Assembly (NCBI RefSeq): GCF_910592395.1
Contig: NC_088312.1
Location: 20,221,292-20,281,291, forward strand
Length of the DNA: 60,000 nucleotides
Source of the DNA: Lineus longissimus
Lineage: Eukaryota > Nemertea > Pilidiophora > Heteronemertea > Lineidae
Direction of reading: 5' to 3'
How positions within the stretch are numbered: the first letter of the stretch is position 1; each line of letters begins with the position of its first letter. The notes under the pieces were generated by a model. That model did no database searches, was not told the origin of the DNA, and was given only the letters and a program-made list of their open reading frames with translations. The translations under genes were made by a program, and so were the position numbers. This document shows positions 15,793 to 30,700 of the stretch, one piece after another.

Positions 15793-18700
15793 AGAAATCT
15801 TGCCAATTCTTCCTCAAAAGCAAAGAAAGGCACTCGGTTCTTCCTATGAGGGAAAGAAATCATGCCAATTCTTCCTCAAAAGCAAAGAAAGGCACTCGGT
15901 TCTTCCTATGAAGGAAAGAAATCATGCCAAGTCTTCCTCAAAAGCAAAGAAAGGCACTCGGTTCTTCCTATGAGGGAAAGAAATCATGCCAATTCTTCCT
16001 CAAAAGCAAAGAAAGGCACTTAATTCTTCCTATGAGGGAAAGAAATCATGCCAATTCTTCCTCAAAAGCAAAGAAAGGCACTCGGTTCTTCCTATGAAGG
16101 AAAGAAATCATGCCAATTCTTCCTCAAAATCAAAGAAAGGCACTCGATTCTTCCTATGAAGGAAAGAAATCATGCCAATTCTTCCTCAAATGCAAAGAAA
16201 GGCACTCGGTTCTTCCTATGAAGGAAAGAAATCATGCCAATTCTTCCTCAAAAGCAAAGGAAGGCACTCGGTTCTTCCTATGAAGGAAAGAAATCATGCC
16301 AATTCTTCCTCAAAAGCAAAGAGAGGCACTCGGTTCTTCCTATGAAGGAAAGAAATCATGCCAATTCTTTCTCAAAAGCAAAGAAAGGCACTCGGTTCTT
16401 CCTATGAAGGAAAGAAATCATGCCAATTCTTCCTCAAAAGCAAAGAAAGGCACTCGGTTCTTCCTATGAAGGAAAGAAATCATGCGAATTCTTCCTCAAA
16501 AGCAAAGAAAGGCACTCGGTTCTTCCTATGAAGGAAAGAAATCATGCAAATTCTTCCTCAAAAGCAAAGAAAGGCACTCAGTTCTTCCTATGAGGGAAAG
16601 AAATCATGCAAATTCTTCCTCAAAAGGAAAGAAAGGCACTCGGTTCTTCCTATGAGGGAAAGAAATCATGCCAATTCTTCCTCAAAAGCAAAGAAAGGCA
16701 CTCGGATCTTCCTATGAGGGAAAGAAATCATGCCAATTCTTCCTCAAAAGCAAAGAAAGGCACTAGGTTCTTCCTATGAGGGAAAGAAATCATGCCAATT
16801 CTTCCTCAAAAGCAAAGAAAGGCACTCGGTTCTTCCTATGAATGAAAAAATCATGCCAGTTCTTTCTCAAAAGCAAAGAAAGGCACTCGATTCTTCCTAT
16901 GAAGGAAAGAAATCATGCCAATTCTTCCTCAAATGCAAAGATAGGCACTCGATTCTTCCTATGAGGGAAAGAAATCATGCCAATTCTTCCTCAAAAGCAA
17001 AGAAAGGCACTCGGTTCTTCCTATGAATGAAAAAATCATGCCAGTTCTTTCTCAAAAGCAAAGAAAGGCACTCGGTTCTTCCTATGAAGGAAAGAAATCT
17101 TGCCAATTCTTCCTCAAAAGCAAAGAAAGGCACTCGGTTCTTCCTATGAGGGAAAGAAAACATGCCAATTCTTCCTCAAAAGCAAAGAAAGGCACTCGGT
17201 TCTTCCTATGAGGGAAAGAAATCTTGCCAATTCTTCCTCAAAAGCAAAGAAAGGCACTCGGTTCTTCCTATGAGGGAAAGAAATCATGCCAATTCTTCCT
17301 CAAAAGCAAAGAAAGGCACTCGGTTCTTCCTATGAAGGAAAGAAATCATGCCAATTCTTCCTCAAAAGCAAAGAAAGGCACTCGGTTCTTCCTATGAGGG
17401 AAAGAAATCATGCCAATTCTTCCTCAAAAGCAAAGAAAGGCACTCAATTCTTCCTATGAGGGAAAGAAATCATGCCAATTCTTCCTCAAAAGCAAAGAAA
17501 GGCACTCGGTTCTTCCTATGAAGGAAAGAAATCATGCCAATTCTTCCTCAAAATCAAAGAAAGGCACTCGATTCTTCCTATGATGGAAAGAAATCATGCC
17601 AATTCTTCCTCAAAAGCAAAGAAAGGCACTCGGTTCTTCCTATGAAGGAAAGAAATCATGCCAATTCTTCCTCAAAAGCAAAGGAAGGCACTCGGTTCTT
17701 CCTATGAAGGAAAGAAATCATGCCAATTCTTCCTCAAAAGCAAAGAAAGGCACTCGGTTCTTCCTATGAGGGAAAGAAATCATGCCAGTTCTTCCTCAAA
17801 AGCAAAGAAAGGCACTCGGTTCTTCCTATGAAGGAAAGAAATCATGCCAATTCTTCCTCAAAAGGAAAGAGAGGCACTCGGTTCTTCCTATGAAGGAAAG
17901 AAATCATGCCAATTCTTCCTCAAAAGCAAAGAAAGGCACTCGGTTCTTCCTATGAAGGAAAGAAATCATGCCAATTCTTCCTCAAAAGCAAAGAAAGGCA
18001 CTCGGTTCTTCCTATGAAGGAAAGAAATCATGCCAATTCTTCCTCAAAAGCAAAGAAAGGCACTCGGTTCTTCCTATGAAGGAAAGAAATCATGCCAATT
18101 CTTCCTCAAAAGCAAAGAAAGGCACTCGGTTCTTCCTATGAAGGAAAGAAATCATGCCAATTCTTCCTCAAAAGCAAAGAAAGGCACTCGGTTCTTCCTA
18201 TGAGGGAAAGAAATCATGCCATTTCTTCCACAAAAGCAAAGAAAGCACTCGGTTCTTCCTATGAAGGAAAGAAATCATGCCAATTCTTCCTCAAAAGCAA
18301 AGAAAGGCACTCGGTTCTTCCTATGAAGGAAAGAAATCATGCCAATTCTTCCTCAAAAGCAAAGAAAGGCACTCGGTTCTTCCTATGAAGGAAAGAAATC
18401 ATGCCAATTCTTCCTCAAAAGCAAAGAAAGGCACTCGGTTCTTCCTATGAAGGAAAGAAATCATGCCAATTCTTCCTCAAAAGCAAAGAAAGGCACTCGG
18501 TTCTTCCTATGAAGAAAAGAAATCATGCCAATTCTTCCTCAAAAGCAAAGAAAGGCACTCGGATCTTCCTATGAGGGAAAGAAATCATGCCAATTCTTCC
18601 TCAAATACAAAGAAAGGCACTCGGTTCTTCCTATGAGGGAAAGAAAACATGCCAATTCTTCCTCAAAAGCAAAGAAAGGCACTCGGTTCTTCCTATGAAG

Positions 18701-21700
18701 GAAAGAAATCATGCCAATTCTTCCTCAAAAGCAAAGAAAGGCACTCGGTTCTTCCTATGAAGGAAAGAAATCATGCCAATTCTTCCTCAAAAGCAAAGAA
18801 AGGCACTCGGTTCTTCCTATGAGGGAAAGAAATCATGCCATTTCTTCCACAAAAGCAAAGAAAGCACTCGGTTCTTCCTATGAAGGAAAGAAATCATGCC
18901 AATTCTTCCTCAAAAGCAAAGAAAGGCACTCGGTTCTTCCTATGAAGGAAAGAAATCATGCCAATTCTTCCTCAAAAGCAAAGAAAGGCACTCGGTTCTT
19001 CCTATGAAGGAAAGAAATCATGCCAATTCTTCCTCAAAAGCAAAGAAAGGCACTCGGTTCTTCCTATGAAGGAAAGAAATCATGCCAATTCTTCCTCAAA
19101 AGCAAAGAAAGGCACTCGGTTCTTCCTATGAAGGAAAGAAATCATGCCAATTCTTCCTCAAAAGCAAAGAAAGGCACTCGGATCTTCCTATGAGGGAAAG
19201 AAATCATGCCAATTCTTCCTCAAATACAAAGAAAGGCACTCGGTTCTTCCTATGAGGGAAAGAAAACATGCCAATTCTTCCTCAAAAGCAAAGAAAGGCA
19301 CTCGGTTCTTCCTATGAAGGAAAGAAATCATGCTAATTCTTCCTCAAAAGCAAAGAAAGGCACTCGGTTCTTCCTATGAGGGAAAGAAATCATGCCAATT
19401 CTTCCTCAAAAGGAAAGAGAGGCACTCGGTTCTTCCTATGAAGGAAAGAAATCATGCCAATTCTTCCTCAAAAGCAAAGAAAGGCACTCGGTTCTTCCTA
19501 TGAAGGAAAGAAATCATGCCAATTCTTCCTCAAAAGCAAAGAAAGGCACTCGGTTCTTCCTATGAAGGAAAGAAATCATGCCAATTCTTCCTCAAAAGCA
19601 AAGAAAGGCACTCGGTTCTTCCTATGAAGGAAAGAAATCTTGCCAATTCTTCCTCAAAAGCAAAGAAAGGCACTCGGTTCTTCCTATGAGGAAAAGAAAT
19701 CATGCGAATTCTTCCTCAAAAGCAAAGAAAGGCACTCGGTTCTTCCTATGAAGGAAAGAAATCATGCCAATTCTTCCTCAAAAGCAAAGAAAGGCACTCA
19801 GTTCTTCCTATGAGGGAAAGAAATCATGCCAATTCTTCCTCAAAAGCAAAGAAAGCCACTCGGTTCTTCCTATGAAGGAAAGAAATCATGCTAATTCTTC
19901 CTCAAAAGCAAAGAAAGGCACTCGGTTCTTCCTATGAAGAAAAGAAAACATGCCAATTCTTCCTCAAAAGCAAAGAAAGGCACTCGGTTCTTCCTATGAG
20001 GGAAAGAAATCATGCCAATTCTTCCTCAAAAGGAAAGAGAGGCACTCGGTTCTTCCTATGAAGGAAAGAAATCATGCCAATTCTTCCTCAAAATCAAAGA
20101 AAGGCACTCGGTTCTTCCTATGAAGGAAATAAATCATGCCAATTCTTCCTCAAAAGCAAAGAAAGGCACTCGGTTCTTCCTATGAAGGAAAGAAATCATG
20201 CCAATTCTTCTTCAAAAGCAAAGAAAGGCACTCGGTTCTTCCTATGAAGGAAAGAAATCTTGCCAATTCTTCCTCAAAAGCAAAGAAAGGCACTCGGTTC
20301 TTCCTATGAGGGAAAGAAATCATGCGAATTCTTCCTCAAAAGCAAAGAAAGGCACTCGGTTCTTCCTATGAAGGAAAGAAATCATGCAAATTCTTCCTCA
20401 AAAGCAAAGAAAGGCACTCAGTTCTTCCTATGAGGGAAAGAAATCATGCCAATTCTTCCTCAAAAGCAAAGAAAGGCACTCGGTTCTTCCTATGAGGGAA
20501 AGAAATCATGCCAATTCTTCCTCAAAAGCAAAGAAAGGCACTCGGATCTTCCTATGAGGGAAAGAAATCATGCCAATTCTTCCTCAAAAGCAAAGAAAGG
20601 CACTCGGTTCTTCCTATGAGGGAAAGAAATCATGCCAATTCTTCCTCAAAAGCAAAGAAAGGCACTCGGTTCTTCCTATGAATGAAAAAATCATGCCAGT
20701 TCTTTCTCAAAAGCAAAGAAAGGCACTCGATTCTTCCTATGAAGGAAAGAAATCATGCCAATTCTTCCTCAAATGCAAAGAAAGGCACTCGGTTCTTCCT
20801 ATGAGGGAAAGAAATCATGCCAATTCTTCCTCAAAAGCAAAGAAAGGCACTCGGTTCTTCCTATGAATGAAAAAATCATGCCAGTTCTTTCTCAAAAGCA
20901 AAGAAAGGCACTCGGTTCTTCCTATGAAGGAAAGAAATCTTGCCAATTCTTCCTCAAAAGCAAAGAAAGGCACTCGGTTCTTCCTATGAGGGAAAGAAAA
21001 CATGCCAATTCTTCCTCAAAAGCAAAGAAAGGCACTCGGTTCTTCCTATGAGGGAAAGAAATCTTGCCAATTCTTCCTCAAAAGCAAAGAAAGGCACTCG
21101 GTTCTTCCTATGAGGGAAAGAAATCATGCCAATTCTTCCTCAAAAGCAAAGAAAGGCACTCGGTTCTTCCTATGAAGGAAAGAAATCATGCCAATTCTTC
21201 CTCAAAAGCATAGAAAGGCACTCGATTCTTCCTATGAAGGAAAGAAATCATGCCAATTCTTCCTCAAATGCAAAGAAAGGCACTCGGTTCTTCCTATGAA
21301 GGAAAGAAATCATGCCAATTCTTCCTCAAAAGCAAAGAAAGGCACTCGGTTCTTCCTATGAAGGAAAGAAATCATGCCAATTCTTCCTCAAAATCAAAGA
21401 AAGGCACTCGGTTCTTCCTATGAGGGAAAGAAATCATGCCACTTCTTCCTCAAAAGCAAAGAAAGGCACTCGGTTCTTCCTATGAAGGAAAGAAATCATG
21501 CCAATTCTTCCTCAAAAGCAAAGAAAGGCACTCGGTTCTTCCTATGAAGGAAAGAAATCATGCCAATTCTTCCTCAAAAGCAAAGAAAGGCACTCGGTTC
21601 TTCCTATGAGGGAAAGAAAACATGCCAATTCTTCCTCAAAAGCAAAGAAAGGCACTCGGTTCTTCCTATGAGGGAAAGAAATCTTGCCAATTCTTCCTCA

Positions 21701-24700
21701 AAAGCAAAGAAAGGCACTCGGTTCTTCCTATGAGGGAAAGAAATCATGCCAATTCTTCCTCAAAAGCAAAGAAAGGCACTTGGTTCTTCCTATGAAGGAA
21801 AGAAATCATGCCAATTCTTCCTCAAAAGCAAAGAAAGGCACTCGGTTCTTCCTATGAGGGAAAGAAATCATGCCAATTCTTCCTCAAAAGCAAAGAAAGG
21901 CACTCAATTTTTCCTATGAGGGAAAGAAATCATGCCAATTCTTCCTCAAAAGCAAAGAAAGGCACTCGGTTCTTCCTATGAAGGAAAGAAATCATGCCAA
22001 TTCTTCCTCAAATGCAAAGAAAGGCACTCGGTTCTTCCTATGAAGGAAAGAAATCATGCCAATTCTTCCTCAAAAGCAAAGGAAGGCACTCGGTTCTTCC
22101 TATGAAGGAAAGAAATCATGCCAATTCTTCCTCAAAAGCAAAGAAAGGCACTCGGTTCTTCCTATGAGGGAAAGAAATCATGCCAGTTCTTCCTCAAAAG
22201 CAAAGAAAGGCACTCGGTTCTTCCTATGAAGGAAAGAAATCATGCCAATTCTTCCTCAAAAGGAAAGAGAGGCACTCGGTTCTTCCTGTGAAGGAAAGAA
22301 ATCATGCCAATTCTTCCTCAAAAGCAAAGAAAGGCACTCGGTTCTTCCTATGAAGGAAAGAAATCATGCCAATTCTTCCTCAAAAGCAAAGAAAGGCACT
22401 CGGTTCTTCCTATGAAGGAAAGGAATCATGCCAATTCTTCCTCAAAAGCAAAGAAAGGCACTCGGTTCTTCCTATGAAGGAAAGAAATCATGCCAATTCT
22501 TCCTCAAAAGCAAAGAAAGGCACTCGGTTCTTCCTATGAAGGAAAGAAATCATGCCAATTCTACCTCAAAAGCAAAGAAAGGCACTCGGTTCTTCCTATG
22601 AGGGAAAGAAATCATGCCATTTCTTCCACAAAAGCAAAGAAAGCACTCGGTTCTTCCTATGAAGGAAAGAAATCATGCCAATTCTTCCTCAAAAGCAAAG
22701 AAAGGCACTCGGTTCTTCCTATGAAGGAAAGAAATCATGCCAATTCTTCCTCAAAAGCAAAGAAAGGCACTCGGTTCTTCCTATGAAGGAAAGAAATCAT
22801 GCCAATTCTTCCTCAAAAGCAAAGAAAGGCACTCGGTTCTTCCTATGAAGGAAAGAAATCATGCCAATTCTTCCTCAAAAGCAAAGAAAGCCGCTCGGTT
22901 CTTCCTATGAAGGAAAGAAATCATGCCAATTCTTCCTCAAAAGCAAAGAAAGGCACTCGGTTCTTCCTATGAAGGAAAGAAATCATGCCAATTCTACCTC
23001 AAAAGCAAAGAAAGGCACTCGGTTCTTCCTATGAGGGAAAGAAATCATGCCATTTCTTCCACAAAAGCAAAGAAAGCACTCGGTTCTTCCTATGAAGGAA
23101 AGAAATCATGCCAATTCTTCCTCAAAAGCAAAGAAAGGCACTCGGTTCTTCCTATGAAGGAAAGAAATCATGCCAATTCTTCCTCAAAAGCAAAGAAAGG
23201 CACTCGGTTCTTCCTATGAAGGAAAGAAATCATGCCAATTCTTCCTCAAAAGCAAAGAAAGGCACTCGGTTCTTCCTATGAAGGAAAGAAATCATGCCAA
23301 TTCTTCCTCAAAAGCAAAGAAAGCCGCTCGGTTCTTCCTATGAAGGAAAGAAATCATGCCAATTCTTCCTCAAAAGCAAAGAAAGGCACTCGGTTCTTCC
23401 TATGAAGGAAAGAAATCATGCCAATTCTTCCTCAAAAGCAAAGAAAGGCACTCGGTTCTTCCTATGAAGGAAAGAAATCATGCCAATTCTTCCTCAAAAG
23501 CAAAGAAAGGCACTCGGTTCTTCCTATGAGGGACAGAAATCATGCCAGTTCTTCCTCAAAAGAAAAGAAAGGCACTCGGTTCTTCCTATGAAGGAAAGAA
23601 ATCATGCCAATTCTTCCTCAAAAGCAAAGAAAGGCACTCGGTTCTTCCTATGAGGGAAAGAAATCATGCCAATTCTTCCTCAAAATCAAAGAAAGGCACT
23701 CGGTTCTTCCTATGAAGGAAAGAAATCATGCCAATTCTTCCTCAAAAGCAAAGAAAGGCACTCGGTTCTTCCTATGAAGGAAAGAAATCTTGCCAATTCT
23801 TCCTCAAAAGCAAAGAAAGGCACTCGGTTCTTCCTATGAGGGAAAGAAATCATGCGAATTCTTCCTCAAAAGCAAAGAAAGGCACTCGGTTCTTCCTATG
23901 AAGGAAAGAAATCATGCAAATTCTTCCTCAAAAGCAAAGAAAGGCACTCAGTTCTTCCTATGAGGGAAAGAAATCATGCCAATTCTTCCTCAAAAGCAAA
24001 GAAAGGCACTCGGTTCTTCCTATGAGGGAAAGAAATCATGCCAATTCTTCCTCAAAAGCAAAGAAAGGCACTCGGATCTTCCTATGAGGGAAAGAAATCA
24101 TGCCAATTCTTCCTCAAAAGCAAAGAAAGGCACTCGGTTCTTCCTATGAGGGAAAGAAATCATGCCAATTCTTCCTCAAAAGCAAAGAAAGGCACTCGGT
24201 TCTTCCTATGAATGAAAAAATCATGCCAGTTCTTTCTCAAAAGCAAAGAAAGGCACTCGATTCTTCCTATGAAGGAAAGAAATCATGCCAATTCTTCCTC
24301 AAATGCAAAGAAAGGCACTCGGTTCTTCCTATGAGGGAAAGAAATCATGCCAATTCTTCCTCAAAAGCAAAGAAAGGCACTCGGTTCTTCCTATGAATGA
24401 AAAAAATCATGCCAGTTCTTTCTCAAAAGCAAAGAAAGGCACTCGGTTCTTCCTATGAAGGAAAGAAATCTTGCCAATTCTTCCTCAAAAGCAAAGAAAG
24501 GCACTCGGTTCTTCCTATTAGGGAAAGAAAACATGCCAATTCTTCCTCAAAAGCAAAGAAAGGCACTCGGTTCTTCCTATGAGGGAAAGAAATCTTGCCA
24601 ATTCTTCCTCAAAAGCAAAGAAAGGCACTCGGTTCTTCCTATGAGGGAAAGAAATCATGCCAATTCTTCCTCAAAAGCAAAGAAAGGCACTCGGTTCTTC

Positions 24701-27700
24701 CTATGAAGGAAAGAAATCATGCCAATTCTTCCTCAAAAGCATAGAAAGGCACTCGATTCTTCCTATGAAGGAAAGAAATCATGCCAATTCTTCCTCAAAT
24801 GCAAAGAAAGGCACTCGGTTCTTCCTATGAAGGAAAGAAATCATGCCAATTCTTCCTCAAAAGCAAAGAAAGGCACTCGGTTCTTCCTATGAAGGAAAGA
24901 AATCATGCCAATTCTTCCTCAAAAGCAAAGAAAGGCACTCGGTTCTTCCTATGAGGGAAAGAAATCATGCCAGTTCTTCCTCAAAAGCAAAGAAAGGCAC
25001 TCGGTTCTTCCTATGAAGGAAAGAAATCATGCCAATTCTTCCTCAAAAGGAAAGAGAGGCACTCGGTTCTTCCTGTGAAGGAAAGAAATCATGCCAATTC
25101 TTCCTCAAAAGCAAAGAAAGGCACTCGGTTCTTCCTATGAAGGAAAGAAATCATGCCAATTCTTCCTCAAAAGCAAAGAAAGGCACTCGGTTCTTCCTAT
25201 GAAGGAAAGAAATCATGCCAATTCTTCCTCAAAGCAAAGAAAGGCACTCGGTTCTTCCTATGAAGGAAAGAAATCATGTCAATTCTTCCTCAAAAGCAAA
25301 GAAAGGCACTCGGTTCTTCCTATGAAGGAAAGAAATCATGCCAATTCTTCCTCAAAAGCAAAGAAAGGCACTCGGTTCTTCCTATGAGGGAAAGAAATCA
25401 TGCCATTTCTTCCACAAAAGCAAAGAAAGCACTCGGTTCTTCCTATGAAGGAAAGAAATCATGCCAATTCTTCCTCAAAAGCAAAGAAAGGCACTCCGTT
25501 CTTCCTATGAAGGAAAGAAATCATGCCAATTCTTCCTCAAAAGCAAAGAAAGGCACTCGGTTCTTCCTATGAAGGAAAGAAATCATGCCAATTCTTCCTC
25601 AAAAGCAAAGAAAGGCACTCGGTTCTTCCTATGAAGGAAAGAAATCATGCCAATTCTTCCTCAAAAGCAAAGAAAGCCACTCGGTTCTTCCTATGAAGGA
25701 AAGAAATCATGCCAATTCTTCCTCAAAAGCAAAGAAAGGCACTCGGTTCTTCCTATGAAGGAAAGAAATCATGCCAATTCTTCCTCAAAAGCAAAGAAAG
25801 GCACTCGGTTCTTCCTATGAGGGACAGAAATCATGCCAGTTCTTCCTCAAAAGAAAAGAAAGGCACTCGGTTCTTCCTATGAAGGAAAGAAATCATGCCA
25901 ATTCTTCCTCAAAAGCAAAGAAAGGCACTCGGATCTTCCTATGAGGGAAAGAAATCATGCCAATTCTTCCTCAAATACAAAGAAAGGCACTCGGTTCTTC
26001 CTATGAAGGAAAGAAATCATGCCAATTCTTCCTCAAAAGCAAAGAAAGGCACTCGGTTCTTCCTATGAAGGAAACAAATCATGCCAATTCTTCCTCAAAA
26101 GCAAAGAAAGGCACTCGGTTCTTCCTATGAAGGAAAGAAATCATGCCAATTCTTCCTCAAAAGCAAAGAAAGGCACTCGGTTCTTCCAATGAGGGAAAAA
26201 AATCATGCCAGTTCTTCCTCAAAAGCAAAGAAAGGCACTCAGTTCTTCCTATGAAGGAAAGAAATCATGCCAATTCTTCCTCAAAAGCAAAGAAAGGCAC
26301 TCGGATCTTCCTATGAGGGAAAGAAATCATGCCAATTCTTCCTCAAAAGCAAAGAAAGGCACTCGGTTCTTCCTATGAAGGAAAGAAATCATGCCAATTC
26401 TTCCTCAAAGCAAAGAAAGGCACTCGGTTCTTCCTATGAAGGAAAGAAATCATGCCAATTCTTCCTCAAAAGCAAAGAAAGGCACTCGGTTCTTCCTATG
26501 AAGGAAAGAAATCATGCCAATTCTTCCTCAAAAGCAAAGAAAGGCACTCGGTTCTTCCTATGAGGGAAAGAAATCATGCCATTTCTTCCACAAAAGCAAA
26601 GAAAGCACTCGGTTCTCCTATGAAGGAAAGAAATCATGCCAATTCTTCCTCAAAAGCAAAGAAAGGCACTCGATTCTTCCTATGAAGGAAAGAAATCATG
26701 CCAATTCTTCCTCAAATGCAAAGAAAGGCACTCGGTTCTTCCTATGAAGGAAAGAAATCATGCCAATTCTTCCTCAAAAGCAAAGAAAGGCACTCGGTTC
26801 TTCCTATGAAGGAAAGAAAACATGCCAATTCTTCCTCAAAATCAAAGAAAGGCACTCGTTTCTTCCTATGAAGGAAAGAAATCATGCCAATTCTTCCTCA
26901 AATGCAAAGAAAGGCACTCGGTTCTTCCTATGAAGGAAAGAAATCATGCCAATTCTTCCTCAAAAGCAAAGGAAGGCACTCGGTTCTTCCTATGCAGGAA
27001 AGAAATCATGCCAATTCTTCCTCAAAAGCAAAGAAAGGCACTCGGTTCTTCCTATGAGGGAAAGAAATCATGCCAGTTCTTCCTCAAAAGCAAAGAAAGG
27101 CACTCGGTTCTTCCTATGAATGAAAAAATCATGCCAGTTCTTTCTCAAAAGCAAAGAAAGGCACTCGATTCTTCCTATGAAGGAAAGAAATCATGCCAAT
27201 TCTTCCTCAAATGCAAAGAAAGGCACTCGGTTCTTCCTATGAGGGAAAGAAATCATGCCAATTCTTCCTCAAAAGCAAAGAAAGGCACTCGGTTCTTCCT
27301 ATGAATGAAAAAATCATGCCAGTTCTTTCTCAAAAGCAAAGAAAGGCACTCGGTTCTTCCTATGAAGAAAAGAAATCTTTCCAATTCTTCCTTAAAAGCA
27401 AAGAAAGGCACTCGGTTCTTCCTATGAGGGAAAGAAAACATGCCAATTCTTCCTCAAAAGCAAAGAAAGGCACTCGGTTCTTCCTATGAGGGAAAGAAAT
27501 CTTGCCAATTCTTCCTCAAAAGCAAAGAAAGGCACTCGGTTCTTCCTATGAGGGAAAGAAATCATGCCAATTCTTCCTCAAAAGCAAAGAAAGGCACTCG
27601 GTTTTTCCTATGAAGGAAAGAAATCATGCCAATTCTTCCTCAAAAGCATAGAAAGGCACTCGATTCTTCCTATGAAGGAAAGAAATCATGCCAATTCTTC

Positions 27701-30700
27701 CTCAAATGCAAAGAAAGGCACTCGGTTCTTCCTATGAAGGAAAGAAATCATGCCAATTCTTCCTCAAAAGCAAAGAAAGGCACTCGGTTCTTCCTATGAA
27801 GGAAAGAAATCATGCCAATTCTTCCTCAAAATCAAAGAAAGGCACTCGATTCTTCCTATGAAGGAAAGAAATCATGCCAATTCTTCCTCAAATGCAAAGA
27901 AAGGCACTCGGTTCTTCCTATGAAGGAAAGAAATCATGCCAATTCTTCCTCAAAAGCAAAGGAAGGCACTCGGTTCTTCCTATGCAGGAAAGAAATCATG
28001 CCAATTCTTCCTCAAAAGCAAAGAAAGGCACTCGGTTCTTCCTATGAGAGAAAGAAATCATGCCAGTTCTTCCTCAAAAGCAAAGAAAGGCACTCGGTTC
28101 TTCCTATGAAGGAAAGAAATCATGCCAATTCTTCCTCAAAAGCAAAGAAAGGCACTCGGTTCTTCCTATGAAGGAAAGAAATCATGCCAATTCTTCCTCA
28201 AAAGCAAAGAAAGGCACTTGGTTCTTCCTATGAAGGAAAGAAATCATGCCAATTCTTCCTCAAAATCAAAGAAAGGCACTCGTTTCTTCCTATGAAGGAA
28301 AGAAATCATGCCAATTCTTCCTCAAATGCAAAGAAAGGCACTCGGTTCTTCCTATGAAGGAAAGAAATCATGCCAATTCTTCCTCAAAAGCAAAGGAAGG
28401 CACTCGGTTCTTCCTATGCAGGAAAGAAATCATGCCAATTCTTCCTCAAAAGCAAAGAAAGGCACTCGGTTCTTCCTATGAGGGAAAGAAATCATGCCAG
28501 TTCTTCCTCAAAAGCAAAGAAAGGCACTCGGTTCTTCCTATGAATGAAAAAATCATGCCAGTTCTTTCTCATAAGCAAAGAAAGGCACTCGATTCTTCCT
28601 ATGAAGGAAAGAAATCATGCCAATTCTTCCTCAAATGCAAAGAAAGGCACTCGGTTCTTCCTATGAGGGAAAGAAAACATGCCAATTCTTCCTCAAAAGC
28701 AAAGAAAGGCACTCGGTTCTTCCTATGAGGGAAAGAAATCTTGCCTATTCTTCCTCAAAAGCAAAGAAAGGCACTCGGTTCTTCCTATGAGGGAAAAAAA
28801 TCATGCCAATTCTTCCTCAAAAGCAAAGAAAGGCACTCGGTTCTTCCTATGAAGGAAAGAAATCATGCCAATTCTTCCTCAAAAGCATAGAAAGGCACTC
28901 GATTCTTCCTATGAAGGAAAGAAATCATGCCAATTCTTCCTCAAATGCAAAGAAAGGCACTCGGTTCTTCCTATGAAGGAAAGAAATCATGCCAATTCTT
29001 CCTCAAAAGCAAAGAAAGGCACTCGGTTCTTCCTATGAAGGAAAGAAATCATGCCAATTCTTCCTCAAAATCAAAGAAAGGCACTCGATTCTTCCTATGA
29101 AGGAAAGAAATCATGCCAATTCTTCCTCAAATGCAAAGAAAGGCACTCGGTTCTTCCTATGAAGGAAAGAAATCATGCCAATTCTTCCTCAAAAGCAAAG
29201 GAAGGCACTCGGTTCTTCCTATGCAGGAAAGAAATCATGCCAATTCTTCCTCAAAAGCAAAGAAAGGCACTCGGTTCTTCCTATGAGGGAAAGAAATCAT
29301 GCCAGTTCTTCCTCAAAAGCAAAGAAAGGCACTCGGTTCTTCCTATGAAGGAAAGAAATCATGCCAATTCTTCCTCAAAAGCAAAGAAAGGCACTCGGTT
29401 CTTCCTATGAAGGAAAGAAATCATGCCAATTCTTCCTCAAAAGCAAAGAAAGGCACTTGGTTCTTCCTATGAGGGAAAGAAATCATGCCAATTCTTCCTC
29501 AAAAGCAAAGAAAGGCACTCGGATCTTCCTATGTAGGAAAGAAATCATGCCAATTCTTCCTCAAAAGCAAAGAAAGGCACTCGGTTCTTCCTATGAAGGA
29601 AAGAAATCATGCCAATTCTTCCTCAAAAGCAAAGAAAGGCACTCGGTTCTTCCTATGAAGGAAAGAAATCATGCCAATTCTTCCTCAAAAGCAAAGAAAG
29701 GCACTCGGTTCTTCCTATGAAGGAAAGAAATCATGCCAATTCTTCCTCAAAAGCAAAGAAAGGCACTCGGTTCGTCCTATGAAGGAAAGAAATCATGCCA
29801 ATTCTTCCTCAAAAGCAAAGAAAGGCACTCGGTTCTTCCTATGAAGGAAAGAAATCATGCCAATTCTTCCTCAAAAGCAAAGAAAGGCACTCGGTTCTTC
29901 CTATGAAGGAAAGAAATCATGCCAATTCTTCCTCAAAAGCAAAGAAAGGCACTCGGATCTTCCTATGAGGGAAAGAAATCATGCCAATTCTTCCTCAAAT
30001 ACAAAGAAAGGCACTCGGTTCTTCCTATGAAGGAAAGAAATCATGCCAATTCTTCCTCAAAAGCAAAGAAAGGCACTCGGTTCTTCCTATGAAGGAAAGA
30101 AATCATGCCAATTCTTCCTCAAAAGCAAAGAAAGGCACTCGGTTCTTCCTATGAAGAAAAGAAAACATGCCAATTCTTCCTCAAAAGCAAAGAAAGGCAC
30201 TCGGTTCTTCCTATGCGGGAAAGAAATCATGCCAATTCTTTCTCAAAAGCAAAGAATGGCACTCGGTTCTTCCTATGAGGGAAAGAAATCATGCCAATTC
30301 TTCCTCAAAAGCAAAGAGAGGCACTCGGTTCTTCCTATGAAGGAAAGAAATCATGCCAATTCTTCCTCAAAATCAAAGAAAGCACTCGGTTCTTCCTATG
30401 AAGGAAAGAAATCATGCCAATTCTTCCTCAAAAGCAAAGAAAGGCACTCGGTTCTTCCTATGAAGGAAAGAAATCTTGCCAATTCTTCCTCAAAAGCAAA
30501 GAAAGGCACTCGGTTCTTCCTATGAAGGAAAGAAATCATGCCAATTCTTCCTCAAAAGCAAAGAAAGGCACTCGGTTCTTCCTATGAAGGAAAGAAATCA
30601 TGCCAATTCTTCCTCAAAAGCAAAGAAAGGCACTCGGTTCTTCCTATGAAGGAAAGAAATCATGCCAATTCTTCCTCAAAAGCAAAGAAAGGCACTTGGT

